Below, one piece after another: positions 37,495-46,295 of a stretch of 64,000 nucleotides of DNA. The stretch comes from Snodgrassella sp945267035 (GTDB taxonomy: Bacteria; Pseudomonadota; Gammaproteobacteria; Burkholderiales; Neisseriaceae), in the NCBI RefSeq assembly GCF_026535915.1, contig NZ_JAFNPF010000001.1, forward strand, positions 744,001 to 808,000, read 5' to 3'. Below the pieces are notes generated by a model that saw only the letters and a program-made list of their open reading frames with translations, was not told the origin of the DNA and ran no database searches. Each line of letters starts with the position of its first letter. Position 1 is the stretch's first letter. Made by a program: the position numbers and the translations under genes.

Positions 37495-37896
37495 TTAACG
37501 AAACTGTGGAGGAAGAGCTTCTAAGGCTTGTTTACAGCTTGCTCTAGTTTGTTCATGTTGCTCAGGGTGCTCTTTGATCAATTTTTTGAAATTATCATAA
37601 CTTGCACTAAACAGAGCTTTTTGATTATCTGGAAGTTCTTTCAGCATTTTATCAACAGCTGCAAAATATTGATCACATTCTTCAATACTTGTAGAAACAG
37701 GGGCGGTTTCTGAACCGTTATTGACAGGATTTACAGCAGGAGCAGGAGCTGAAGTTTCATTAGTTGCAGGAACACTTGCTTCTGTAGTCGTTGCAGGAGC
37801 ACTTGCAGCTTCATTTGCTTTTTTGGCGTCATCACAACCAAAAAGACCTAAAGCCAGTAAACAAAACACGGCTGTTGTAGAGAATTTTTTAATCAT
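37495..37896 (-). CDS. Small lipoprotein with Ala/Pro/Thr linker (DUF5339-like)
   Basis: 133 aa. The signal peptide ends in LGLFGC (C21 lipidated). A low-complexity Ala/Ser/Pro/Thr/Glu linker (about 24-70) joins it to a helical C-terminal domain (about 71-133) with two cysteines, C74 and C122, that could form a disulfide. The domain resembles the DUF5339 family found in gut Neisseriaceae, but this is recalled from pattern only. The function is unknown. It sits as the only healthy gene within about 4.5 kb of decayed sequence. Confidence 0.75.
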   Translation of the reverse strand: MIKKFSTTAVFCLLALGLFGCDDAKKANEAASAPATTTEASVPATNETSAPAPAVNPVNNGSETAPVSTSIEECDQYFAAVDKMLKELPDNQKALFSASYDNFKKLIKEHPEQHEQTRASCKQALEALPPQFR

Positions 37897-38893
37897 TTTT
37901 CAATCCTTATTTAAATCATACCAACATCAATATTCGGTAAAATGATGTTCTTAAGTGATTATAATATAGGTAAATCGATAAAGACAGGTTTTTATATGTA
38001 ATTTTTATCATTTCGAGCATTTGAGAAAGTGTGATTCAAAATTGATCTGTAAAAAAATCTTAATTATTGCCAGTTTTATTTGGCTGATTGTTAGGCGATC
38101 TATACAATTATTTATTGATATCGTTACTCTATATTGGATGTTTTTGCTTTGACTTGAAGTTATATTGGATTTAGTAAAATTAAAGAGAAAATTTTTTCGC
38201 TATGTTGTAATTTTGTTATATATAGTCTAATAAATGACACAAAAAGAACATCTGCTCTTGGTTGTTGAGCGCGATTAACTTCTTATTAAATTCTCTAATG
38301 ATTGATTCATTTTAAGTTAATAATAAGATTTTAGAGAAAATATATATCTTAATACTTGATCACTGAGAAGTCATTATTGCATATTAGTAGAAAAAAGGAT
38401 TAAAGTTAGCCTGTTCTGAACAAACATGTTGCCTAAATTTTTTTTTAAATATGTAGACAATAGTTGTGGACCAAGTCTGTGAATCAGCCTTGAAGCAAGA
38501 CTTATTGTTGATTAAAAAAAATTAAAAACGAAAACGACGATGATGTAATAAAATTTTTTGGAAATAATCGATGTCATTCATAACAAATCGATTTATTGAA
38601 TGATTGGCAGGAATAGTTGGCATGATTAACAAACGATCAGTTTAAGAAAGTTATGCTTCACCCTATAAAGTGACTTTTATTATATTTAAAGAAATGAATT
38701 TAAAAAATTTGCTGTATAGGTGTTAATGATCTGATTAAATAGCAAGATTATGCCGTTTTGTACTCATTTCAATATGGATCAATAACCATATTTTTTTATC
38801 TCATTTATTGTTATTAAAGAAACCGAACGACCTGTTGCAAATGGGTGTTATTGGTCGCTTTTAACAGAGCTTCTGGTTCAATCTTTGACTAAT
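37897..38893. other. AT-rich region without supported gene
   Basis: About 1 kb containing the promoter of the small lipoprotein and then sequence with frequent stops in all frames. No repeats, RNA genes or insertion-sequence ends were recognised. Confidence 0.4.
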
Positions 38894-39333
38894 TTATTCC
38901 TTTTCTATTATTTTCCGCCAGGCTTCCTAAACATCTGCATTCCTCAGAATTAGTGTTCAATTATTTTCACTAAGTTGAATATTTTGTTTAGACAGTTCAA
39001 AAGGGCAATAATATCGATCTGTGTTTGTATTAATAGCATCGTATTTTCTTAGTCGCTATCGCTAATCTGACTTCACTGTTTGAAAAAAATGGCTAGTTTT
39101 TCATTAGCAGCTGAGCAATTTAAGTTTTGAGTTGTGATCAGAAAAAACATGTTATTCATTTCTAAAATGAACTGAAACGCTTTTTCAATATTTTCTGCTA
39201 ATTCTGTTAAATTTAATTTAGATGTCAATCCATCCAAAATACAATCTTGAACTTCAAATTCTGGATTTTGCCAACACCTGCTTCACTTTTGACAATCATG
39301 TTATGACGAGACACGCTAATTTCATCTGTCTTC
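38894..39333 (-). pseudogene. Decayed gene of unknown family
   Basis: The minus strand shows clearly protein-like sequence broken by mutations. One stretch (39282 to 39073, 69 codons) reads 'NPEFEVQDCILDGLTSKL', 'TELAENIEKAFQFILEMN' and then a stop. A second frame (about 39043 to 38894) reads 'KYDAINTNTDRYYCPFELSK', in-frame stop, 'TLILRNADV', in-frame stop, 'EAWRKIIEKE', stop. Together they suggest a soluble protein of about 150 residues disabled by at least one frameshift and two nonsense changes. The family is not recognised; it could be a toxin-immunity remnant. Confidence 0.55.
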
Positions 39334-39548
39334 TGTCGTGTTAGCTGTTAATTTCATGAGTATGCTTTTATTCAAAAAAAAAAAATCTTTTGCGTTGTTA
39401 CATATGATGCTTTTATTAACGATGTTTTCTCTGATTAAGATGATTTATATTCTCTTTCTATTGAACTGTCCGCTAGTTAATTGGGTTAGTTTTAGAATAT
39501 TAGACTATTTTTCAAGCTCAAATATTAACTGTATTACTGCTATCGTAG

Positions 39549-39686
39549 GTATGCAATTACTATGAATCTGAAATTGCAAAGAGGATTGGTGTAAAATCCA
39601 TAACGACAGCTTATAATGCAATAAATTTGAATTTATATAAAAATTTTGCAGCTGGATTTCTAACTATTTCAATTCTTATTTTTTGA
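39549..39686 (+). pseudogene. Fragment with helix-turn-helix-like sequence
   Basis: A 45-codon frame reading 'NYYESEIAKRIGVKSITTAY' and ending 'FAAGFLTISILIF'. The first part looks like a DNA-binding helix-turn-helix (E-I-A-K-R-I-G-V-K-S). There is no start codon or ribosome site, and upstream sequence is interrupted, so it is treated as a remnant. It precedes mutY by 140 bp. Confidence 0.3.
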
Positions 39687-39825
39687 TTTTTATCTCAAAT
39701 CTAAATAAATCCATTTATTTTGTGTATCAGTATTTTTCAGGCTGTACCATTTTTTAATCATTTTTTTAAATTATTATTAATTCAATTGTCAATAAAATAC
39801 AGGTTAAGATTGTGATTAGGTTGTG

Positions 39826-40887
39826 ATGGAAAAAGGTAATGATTTTGCGCAACGTTTGGTTTTGTGGCAAAAACAATTTGGTAGGCATGGATTGCCGTGG
39901 CATAGTCGCGATCCTTATCGGGTTTGGCTGTCGGAAATTATGTTACAGCAAACTCAGGTCAGTACGGTTTTAAATTATTATCCGCGTTTTGTTACGGCTT
40001 TTCCCGATGTGTATGCGTTGGCTGCTGCTGATGAGGATGAGGTGTTAGGTTTGTGGCAAGGGCTGGGATATTATAGTCGTGCCCGTAATTTGCATAAGGC
40101 TGCCAAGCAAGTAGTCAATGAGTTTGGTGGCGAATTTCCCCGCGATAGGCTGCACTTGCAAATGCTTTGTGGAGTAGGGCGCAGTACGGCAGCGGCGATT
40201 GCTGCCTTCTGCTTTAATGCGCGTGAGTCTATTCTGGATGGAAATGTTAAGCGCGTTTTGTGTCGTGTTTTTGCTTTAGATGGAAATTTAAACGCTAAAA
40301 GTTTCGAACAGTTGCTTTGGCAAACGGCTGAATCCTTGCTCCCTCAGGAGGGTAAGGATATGCCTGCTTATATTCAGGGGTTGATGGATTTGGGCGCAAC
40401 GATATGCAAACGCAGTAAGCCTGTTTGTACTGCTTGTCCTATGGGAGATATCTGTCTTGCTCGTGCTCAAGATCGGATTGCTCTGTTGCCACGTAAGAAA
40501 ACTCAAGTAGCTGTCAAAGACATGCCGATGTATTGGCTAGTGATGCGAGATCAAAGTGGATCGATTTTTCTATCCAAACGTCCCGCAAACGGCATTTGGG
40601 GTGGATTGTGGTGTGTACCCTGCGCCGACAGTTTGACTGCTTTGTACGAACTGGCTGCACTTTTTGACTTGCCAGCAGATGATTTGAATGCAGATGGTGA
40701 ATTTCTGCACCGACTAACGCATCGGCAACTGCATATTTTTCCCTATCATGCACAAATGTCAGTATCTCTGCATCGTAATCTGCAAGGCATCTCGGGCGAA
40801 TGGGTGTCGCCGCAACATTTAGCAGATTATGGTATACCTAAACCATTACATAATTATCTAAATCATTTCCAAGGTTTGCTATTTTGA
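39826..40887 (+). CDS. mutY: Adenine DNA glycosylase MutY
   Basis: 353 aa. The start at ATG 39826 has TTAGG 6 nt upstream; GTG 39823 is an alternative. The HhH-GPD glycosylase domain shows 'EIMLQQTQV', 'GVGRSTAAAI' and the catalytic Asp in 'ILDGNVKRVL', followed by the 4Fe-4S cluster CX6CX2CX5C ('CKRSKPVCTACPMGDIC'). The C-terminal NUDIX-like domain recognises 8-oxoG opposite adenine ('RLTHRQLHIFPYHA'). It removes adenine mispaired with 8-oxoguanine. Confidence 0.95.
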   Translation: MEKGNDFAQRLVLWQKQFGRHGLPWHSRDPYRVWLSEIMLQQTQVSTVLNYYPRFVTAFPDVYALAAADEDEVLGLWQGLGYYSRARNLHKAAKQVVNEFGGEFPRDRLHLQMLCGVGRSTAAAIAAFCFNARESILDGNVKRVLCRVFALDGNLNAKSFEQLLWQTAESLLPQEGKDMPAYIQGLMDLGATICKRSKPVCTACPMGDICLARAQDRIALLPRKKTQVAVKDMPMYWLVMRDQSGSIFLSKRPANGIWGGLWCVPCADSLTALYELAALFDLPADDLNADGEFLHRLTHRQLHIFPYHAQMSVSLHRNLQGISGEWVSPQHLADYGIPKPLHNYLNHFQGLLF

Positions 40888-40931
40888 TTTATCGGTTGAA
40901 ATGTTGAAATTGGGCGCAGGAGTTAACCATT

Positions 40932-41006
40932 ATGGACATTAGTTGGTCATACCCAATTGGTAATCAAGATAGGGCGAAAATGAAATTTGTTGGTTTATTT
41001 AAATGA
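40932..41006 (+). CDS. Possible 24-codon small ORF between mutY and mgtA
   Basis: ATG at 40932 is preceded 8 nt upstream by GCAGGAG and encodes 24 residues (MDISWSYPIGNQ...LFK). It lies upstream of the mapped-by-eye mgtA promoter (41070-41098), so it would belong to a mutY read-through transcript and not to the mgtA leader. There is no known family. It is reported because of the good ribosome site. Confidence 0.25.
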   Translation: MDISWSYPIGNQDRAKMKFVGLFK

Positions 41007-41069
41007 ATCTTGGTTAATGTAGTAGCTTGTGAATATTATTGTTTTTTATTACTGGTAACGTAAATTTAA

Positions 41070-41098
41070 TTGACGTTATTATCTTAAACCCGTATAAA
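41070..41098 (+). promoter_or_regulatory. Sigma-70 promoter of the Mg2+ ATPase transcript
   Basis: TTGACG (41070-41075), 17-bp spacer, TATAAA (41093-41098). This near-consensus promoter would start transcription around 41105, giving mgtA a leader of about 245 nt that contains a small ORF and a hairpin. Confidence 0.6.
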
Positions 41099-41130
41099 CC
41101 TTACCTTGCTGAAGATATTGTTGTCTTTTA

Positions 41131-41291
41131 TGCGTGTTGACGACAGCAATAGCAGATTAGTCTGCTTCGGTATCGGTGAACGCAATGCCTCGCATTACGT
41201 TTATGACTATTTAACTGGGAATAAAACAATGGAAGAAGATTCGAGTCTGCCGTTTATTTTATTGATACATCAATTGCAACAAGGCCGTTGA
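41131..41291 (+). CDS. Leader ORF upstream of mgtA
   Basis: 53 codons from ATG 41131 (a TTG at 41106 would give 61). The product is MRVDDSNSRLVCFGIGERNASH...LLIHQLQQGR, soluble, with no recognised family. Codon use is ordinary for this genome. No clear Shine-Dalgarno precedes the ATG. Its stop codon (41289-41291) overlaps the 5' arm of the hairpin at 41290-41330, so ribosomes finishing this ORF would disturb the hairpin just before mgtA. A regulatory leader peptide is inferred. Confidence 0.4.
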
Positions 41292-41330
41292 TGTTTTCCA
41301 GTTAACAGTATCTGCCAACCGGGAAACATC
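41290..41330 (+). promoter_or_regulatory. Leader hairpin in front of mgtA
   Basis: GATGTTTTCC (41290-41299) pairs with GGGAAACATC (41321-41330) through ten base pairs, one of them G:U, with a 21-nt loop. There is no T-run, so it is not a simple terminator. It lies 7 nt upstream of the mgtA ribosome site GGAAAGG (41337-41343) and could control translation. Confidence 0.5.
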
Positions 41331-41351
41331 ATGGTTGGAAAGGTACTGTTT

Positions 41352-44048
41352 ATGAAAAAACTAAAAAAAGTAACCCATCAATCCGTGACTATTAAAGCTG
41401 TGCTTGAGTCACGCAACAGTCTTGAGAAAACGCTTTCTAATTTACAGACTAGTCTCAGTGGTCTGACCGAGCAAGATATCAAAGAAAGATTAGCTTCATT
41501 TGGTAGTAATGATGTTGTGCACGATAAAGCACCATCTGCTTGGATCCAATTACTACTCGCGTTTAAAAATCCTTTTATTTTTGTTTTACTTGCACTGGCA
41601 GCAGTCAGTTTCTTTTCAGATTATCTGATTCCTTTACGTCAGGGTGAGGAAACCAGCCTCAGTGGCATTATTATTATTCTGGTAATGGTGTTGCTAAGTG
41701 GTTTGCTCAGTTTCTGGCAGGAATACCGTTCTAATAAAGCAGCGCAGGCGTTGAAATCGATGATAAGCACGACTGCAACGGTATTGCGACGTAGTCATCG
41801 GGATTTGGCTGGTGAACAACAAGAAGTGCCGATTAAAGAAGTGGTGCCCGGCGATATCATTTTTCTGTCTGCCGGTGACATGGTTCCTGCTGATGTACGT
41901 CTGATTGAGTCACGTGATTTATTTATCAGTCAGGCCGTGCTAACCGGTGAATCTATTCCGGTTGAAAAATCGGATACTTTGGGTGCTTCGGTATCGACCA
42001 ATTTGCAATCTCAGCCATCGTCTGACTCATCCAATCCGCTGGATGCAGAAAATATCTGCTTTATGGGGACCAATATCGTGAGTGGAACGGCCAAAGCTGT
42101 GGTGGTGGCTACCGGTAATGATACTTATTTTGGTTCTTTAGCTAAATCTATCGTCGGTACTCGCGGTAAAACGGCATTTGACCGTGGGGTCAACAGTGTC
42201 AGCCATCTGCTTATCCGCTTTATGCTGATTCTGGTGCCAATTGTGCTGCTGGTAAATGGCTTTACTAAAGGTGACTGGGGCGATGCTGCTTTATTTGCTT
42301 TGGCAGTAGCAGTTGGTCTGACACCAGAAATGTTACCTATGATTGTCAGTGCCAATCTGGCCAAAGGTGCCATGGCCATGGCACGACGGAAGGTTGTGGT
42401 AAAGCGCTTAAGTGCCATTCAAAATTTTGGTTCGATGGATGTGTTATGCACCGATAAAACCGGTACGTTAACGCAAGATAAAATTATTCTGGAGCATTAT
42501 ACGGATATTCATGGTCACAATGATCATGAAGTCCTTCAGCTGGCGTGGTTAAATAGTTCCTTTCAAAGTGGAATGAAAAATCTGATGGATAAGGCGATTA
42601 TTCGCTTTGCACAAGAACCAGAAAACCGTGCTTATATTCATTCTGCTGCGTTTCAGAAAATAGATGAATTGCCCTTTGATTTTGTACGCCGGCGCTTATC
42701 AGTTGTGTTGCGTGATGAGCACCAACGACATGTGTTGATCTGTAAAGGCGCCGTAGAAGAAATGCTGTCGATTTCCAGCTGTGTATATGAGCAGGGGCAG
42801 TTTTTGCCACTAGACGCCGCTCAACGCGAACGGCTGTTGTCGCTGACAGAAAGCTACAACAAGGAAGGGTTTCGTGTGCTGGCAATCGGCACCAAATACA
42901 TTAATCCTGAAGCACAAAAAGCCCAATATGCTGTTGCCGATGAAACTGAGTTAACTTTATGTGGATTTCTGACATTCCTTGATCCCCCTAAAGACAGTGC
43001 AGCCCAGGCAATTGCTGCTTTAAGTGAGAATGGTGTTGCGGTAAAGGTTTTAACCGGAGACAACGCAATTGTCACCCGAAAAATTTGTCATGAGGTGGGC
43101 ATTGAAGCCGGACTGCCTTTGTTGGGTAGTGATATTGAGGGCTTAAGTGATGAGGTACTAAAACCTTTATTGGAACAACATACTGTTTTTGCTAAGCTCA
43201 CTCCCTTGCAAAAATCGCGAATTATTCGTTTATTGCAAGAAAATGGTCATACTGTTGGTTTTCTCGGCGATGGTATTAACGACGCTCCCGCTTTACGCGA
43301 TGCCGATGTGGGTATATCTGTTGATACCGCCACGGATATTGCTAAAGAATCAGCCGACATTATTTTGTTAGAAAAAAGCCTGATGGTGCTGGAAGAAGGG
43401 GTGATTAAAGGGCGTGAAACCTTCGGTAATATTATTAAATACCTGAATATGACTGCCAGCTCTAACTTTGGTAATGTTTTTTCGGTGTTATTCGCCAGTG
43501 CTTTTTTACCATTTTTGCCCATGCTGGCGATTCAGCTTCTGATTCAGAATTTGCTGTATGATTTTTCTCAGTTATCGCTCCCTTGGGATCGAATGGATGA
43601 TGAATTTTTACGTAAACCACGTAAATGGGATGTGTCTAACATCAGTCGTTTTATGTTGTTTATTGGTCCTATTTCATCCATATTTGACATCAGTACCTTT
43701 GCGTTGATGTGGTTTGTATTTCATGCTAATGCACCGGAAGTGCAAAATCTGTTTCATTCTGGTTGGTTTGTTGAAGGTCTATTGTCCCAAACATTGGTGG
43801 TACACATGCTGCGTACCCGTAAGATTCCATTTATTCAAAGCACGGCAGCATTACCAGTATTGCTGATGACAGGATTAATTATGGCCATCGGAATTTATAT
43901 TCCCTTTTCGCCGATCAGTAACTGGATTGGACTGACTCCATTACCATGGCAGTATTTCCCATGGCTGGTACTGACATTAGGTTGTTATTGTGTGGTAACT
44001 CAGATGGTTAAACGCTGGTACATCCGACGTTTCGGCCAATGGTTCTAA
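41352..44048 (+). CDS. mgtA: Magnesium-translocating P-type ATPase (MgtA/MgtB type)
   Basis: 898 aa from ATG 41352, chosen because GGAAAGG lies 8 nt upstream; the longer frame to 41331 has no site. It is a P3B-type ATPase: N-terminal cation ATPase domain ('LTEQDIKERLASFGSNDV'), TGES actuator loop, phosphorylation motif DKTGTLTQDK, nucleotide-binding KGAVEEML, and GDGINDAPALRDADVGISVD. Ten membrane segments are expected. The C-terminal part, 'LIQNLLYDFSQLSLPWDRMD', is the hallmark of the Mg2+ branch. It imports Mg2+ at the inner membrane; control by low Mg2+ is expected. Confidence 0.93.
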   Translation: MKKLKKVTHQSVTIKAVLESRNSLEKTLSNLQTSLSGLTEQDIKERLASFGSNDVVHDKAPSAWIQLLLAFKNPFIFVLLALAAVSFFSDYLIPLRQGEETSLSGIIIILVMVLLSGLLSFWQEYRSNKAAQALKSMISTTATVLRRSHRDLAGEQQEVPIKEVVPGDIIFLSAGDMVPADVRLIESRDLFISQAVLTGESIPVEKSDTLGASVSTNLQSQPSSDSSNPLDAENICFMGTNIVSGTAKAVVVATGNDTYFGSLAKSIVGTRGKTAFDRGVNSVSHLLIRFMLILVPIVLLVNGFTKGDWGDAALFALAVAVGLTPEMLPMIVSANLAKGAMAMARRKVVVKRLSAIQNFGSMDVLCTDKTGTLTQDKIILEHYTDIHGHNDHEVLQLAWLNSSFQSGMKNLMDKAIIRFAQEPENRAYIHSAAFQKIDELPFDFVRRRLSVVLRDEHQRHVLICKGAVEEMLSISSCVYEQGQFLPLDAAQRERLLSLTESYNKEGFRVLAIGTKYINPEAQKAQYAVADETELTLCGFLTFLDPPKDSAAQAIAALSENGVAVKVLTGDNAIVTRKICHEVGIEAGLPLLGSDIEGLSDEVLKPLLEQHTVFAKLTPLQKSRIIRLLQENGHTVGFLGDGINDAPALRDADVGISVDTATDIAKESADIILLEKSLMVLEEGVIKGRETFGNIIKYLNMTASSNFGNVFSVLFASAFLPFLPMLAIQLLIQNLLYDFSQLSLPWDRMDDEFLRKPRKWDVSNISRFMLFIGPISSIFDISTFALMWFVFHANAPEVQNLFHSGWFVEGLLSQTLVVHMLRTRKIPFIQSTAALPVLLMTGLIMAIGIYIPFSPISNWIGLTPLPWQYFPWLVLTLGCYCVVTQMVKRWYIRRFGQWF

Positions 44049-44061
44049 CTTATTCTTGAAT

Positions 44062-44093
44062 AAAAAAAGCGGGTTTGAATACCCGCTTTTTTT
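44062..44093 (+). terminator. Rho-independent terminator after mgtA
   Basis: 13-bp stem AAAAAAAGCGGGT (44062-44074) with ACCCGCTTTTTTT (44081-44093), ending in a T-run. Confidence 0.9.
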
Positions 44094-44254
44094 ATGCGGT
44101 TTTGTTCTAAAACATTTTACTGCGCAATCAGAATTGCTAAGTTATCATTAATCAATCACTAATTATCCTATTTATGATATTTAGGTAAAGGTCTTAATCA
44201 GTAGAGACGGTGATAAATACATTTGAATAAAATTATTAAGAAGGTTGGCAGCTT

Positions 44255-44506
44255 ATGGTGTTTAGTGAATCTGAACGGGCATTATTGGTCAAAGTCAAAG
44301 GTGTAGGGGACAAGGTGATTGATCGTTTGGAACAGATCGGAATCAATTCTTTGGCCCAGCTTGCTGAGGAAAACCCACAGGATATTACACAACAGATTGC
44401 TTGTTTAGTTGGTAGTAGCTGTTGGAAAAATAGCCCGCAAGCGAAAATGGCGATCAGCAGTGCTGTGGAATATGCACAGCAGTATCAGCAAGAGAAATCA
44501 AAGTAA
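44255..44506 (+). CDS. Small helix-hairpin-helix protein (Cdd1-like)
   Basis: 83 aa cytoplasmic protein. 'LLVKVKGVGDKVIDRLEQIGINSLAQLAEENPQDI' is a helix-hairpin-helix pair similar to the Cdd1/'pathogenicity locus' and DUF4332 families, which bind nucleic acid without sequence specificity. Two cysteines (C49, C56) lie in the second half. AAGAAGG precedes the ATG by 10 nt. It is a single gene with no functional partner nearby. Confidence 0.65.
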   Translation: MVFSESERALLVKVKGVGDKVIDRLEQIGINSLAQLAEENPQDITQQIACLVGSSCWKNSPQAKMAISSAVEYAQQYQQEKSK

Positions 44507-44826
44507 AGCACTGTATATTATTTTATCATTAATTGCTTTGCATTTTTTGATGCATATGGGTGGTGTGTTAAAGCGACAGTTTGTGAATTTAAAGGATTGT
44601 TAGTTTTAGCCATTAAAAATGGGGAAATTCAACAATTATCTTCGGCTTTGTAATCGTGAATGTGAAATATTAACCATAAAAGCGGTGTATGATTTTGTTA
44701 AATAAAGCTATAATATAAATCACTTTTGACAGGTACTAATTCTTTAGACACCCGTTAAAAGGTTTTTTATTGTGCTTTTTAAAAAAACAGCTTGTTGGTG
44801 TTAAAAACCTGGAACTGAGAACTTAT
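44507..44826. other. Promoter region of the malic enzyme gene
   Basis: 320 AT-rich bases. TATAAT occurs at 44708-44713 as a candidate -10 element. The annotated long frame of the malic enzyme extends into this region (to 44770), but the extension is not conserved-looking. No other gene was seen. Confidence 0.4.
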
Positions 44827-46107
44827 ATGGATGAATTAATCAAAGAAGCTGCATTACGTTTTCACGAAGAACCTCGCCCTGGTAAAATAGAAGTTTGTGC
44901 GACTAAACCATTGAATACCCAAGAGGATTTGTCGCTGGCTTATTCGCCGGGTGTGGCAGCACCTTGCATGGAGATTCATCGTGATCCTGCAAATGCATAT
45001 AAATATACCGCTCGAGGCAATCTGGTTGCAGTAATCTCAAATGGTACTGCAGTACTTGGTCTGGGCAATATTGGTGCGCTGGCAGGCAAACCAGTAATGG
45101 AAGGCAAAGGTGTACTTTTTAAAAAGTTTGGCGGAGTAGATGTTTTTGATATTGAAATTGATGAAACTGATCCGGACAAACTGGTTGATATCATTGCCGC
45201 ATTAGAACCAACTTTCGGCGGAATCAATCTGGAAGATATCAAAGCTCCTGAATGTTTCTATATTGAAAAGAAACTTAGCGAACGTTGTAAAATTCCAGTT
45301 TTTCATGATGATCAGCACGGTACGGCCATTATTACTGTCGCCGCTATTAAAAATGCTTTGAGCGTGGTCGGTAAAGATATTGCGCAGGTTAAATTGGTAT
45401 GTTCTGGTGCCGGTGCTGCGGCTATTGCCTGTCTGGAATTGTTGGTAAGCATGGGCATGAAAAGGGAAAATATTACTGTTTGTGATTCTAAAGGCGTGAT
45501 TTATCAGAATCGTGAAGCAAACATGGTGGAATCTAAAAAAGCCTTTGCCCAGCCTGATCAAGGTCAGCGGACGCTGGAAGATGCGGTAAAAGGAAAAGAT
45601 ATATTTCTTGGTTTATCCGGTCCTGGCGTATTAAGCCCAGAGATGCTGAAAACCATGAACAATGATCCTATTGTTCTGGCTATGGCCAATCCGACTCCTG
45701 AAATTTGGCCACATGAAGCCAAAGCAGCCCGTCCTGATGTCATCATGGGTACTGGACGCTCTGATTTTCCTAATCAAGTCAATAATGTATTGTGTTTCCC
45801 GTTCATTTTCCGTGGGGCTTTAGACGTTGGTGCTACTACCATCAATGCGGAAATGAAATTGGCTTGTGTTAATGCTATCGCCGAATTGGCGAAAACGCCA
45901 CCAAGTGCAGAAGTTGTTAAGGCTTATAAAGATGCTGATATGACTTTTGGTCGTGAATATTTGATTCCGAAACCTTTTGATCCGCGTTTGATTTATGTGG
46001 TTGCGCCTGCCGTAGCTAAGGCAGCAATGGATTCTGGTGTGGCCACTCGTCCAATCAGTGATCTGAATGCTTATGCTGAAAAGCTAAAAAAAGGTTTTCA
46101 AGCATAA
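44827..46107 (+). CDS. maeB: NADP-dependent malic enzyme (short MaeB type)
   Basis: 426 aa from ATG 44827 (MDELIKEAALRFHEEPRPGK, the usual MaeB start); the frame extends to 44770 without support. The malic enzyme domain ('SLAYSPGVAAPCMEI', 'FGGINLEDIKAPECFYIE', 'FHDDQHGTAI') is followed by an NAD(P)-binding domain ('VCSGAGAAAIACLELL'). It decarboxylates malate to pyruvate with NADP+. The phosphotransacetylase-like C-terminal domain found in E. coli MaeB (759 aa) is absent, so acetyl-CoA regulation through that domain is not expected. Confidence 0.92.
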   Translation: MDELIKEAALRFHEEPRPGKIEVCATKPLNTQEDLSLAYSPGVAAPCMEIHRDPANAYKYTARGNLVAVISNGTAVLGLGNIGALAGKPVMEGKGVLFKKFGGVDVFDIEIDETDPDKLVDIIAALEPTFGGINLEDIKAPECFYIEKKLSERCKIPVFHDDQHGTAIITVAAIKNALSVVGKDIAQVKLVCSGAGAAAIACLELLVSMGMKRENITVCDSKGVIYQNREANMVESKKAFAQPDQGQRTLEDAVKGKDIFLGLSGPGVLSPEMLKTMNNDPIVLAMANPTPEIWPHEAKAARPDVIMGTGRSDFPNQVNNVLCFPFIFRGALDVGATTINAEMKLACVNAIAELAKTPPSAEVVKAYKDADMTFGREYLIPKPFDPRLIYVVAPAVAKAAMDSGVATRPISDLNAYAEKLKKGFQA

Positions 46108-46247
46108 ATAAAAAATTGACACTGATTTGACCGTCATGACTATGGTTTGATCATCTATGACCAATTTGTCTGTCTAAATTAAGATAAAAATCATTGAATC
46201 GTTTAAGTTGAGCGTTGCTCTTCAGATCGTGATCTTTTTTATCTGTG

Positions 46248-46284
46248 CAGGCTGTCTGATTACAGACAGCCTGTTTTATTGTTT
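46248..46284 (+). terminator. Terminator-like hairpin in the greB leader, built from a DUS-like repeat
   Basis: CAGGCTGTCTG (46248-46258), loop ATTA, CAGACAGCCTG (46263-46273), then TTTTATTGTTTT. It is a textbook intrinsic terminator, but it ends only 12 nt before the greB start codon. The arm AGGCTGTCTGA matches the neisserial AG-DUS core (AGGCCGTCTGAA) with one internal difference. Confidence 0.75.
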
Positions 46285-46295
46285 TAGGAAAACTA

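Noticed and set aside
39338..39565. 75-codon plus-strand ORF before mutY
   Set aside because: It contains a long A-run, has no ribosome site and reads like translated AT-rich DNA; a different frame in its right part looks more like protein (39549-39686).
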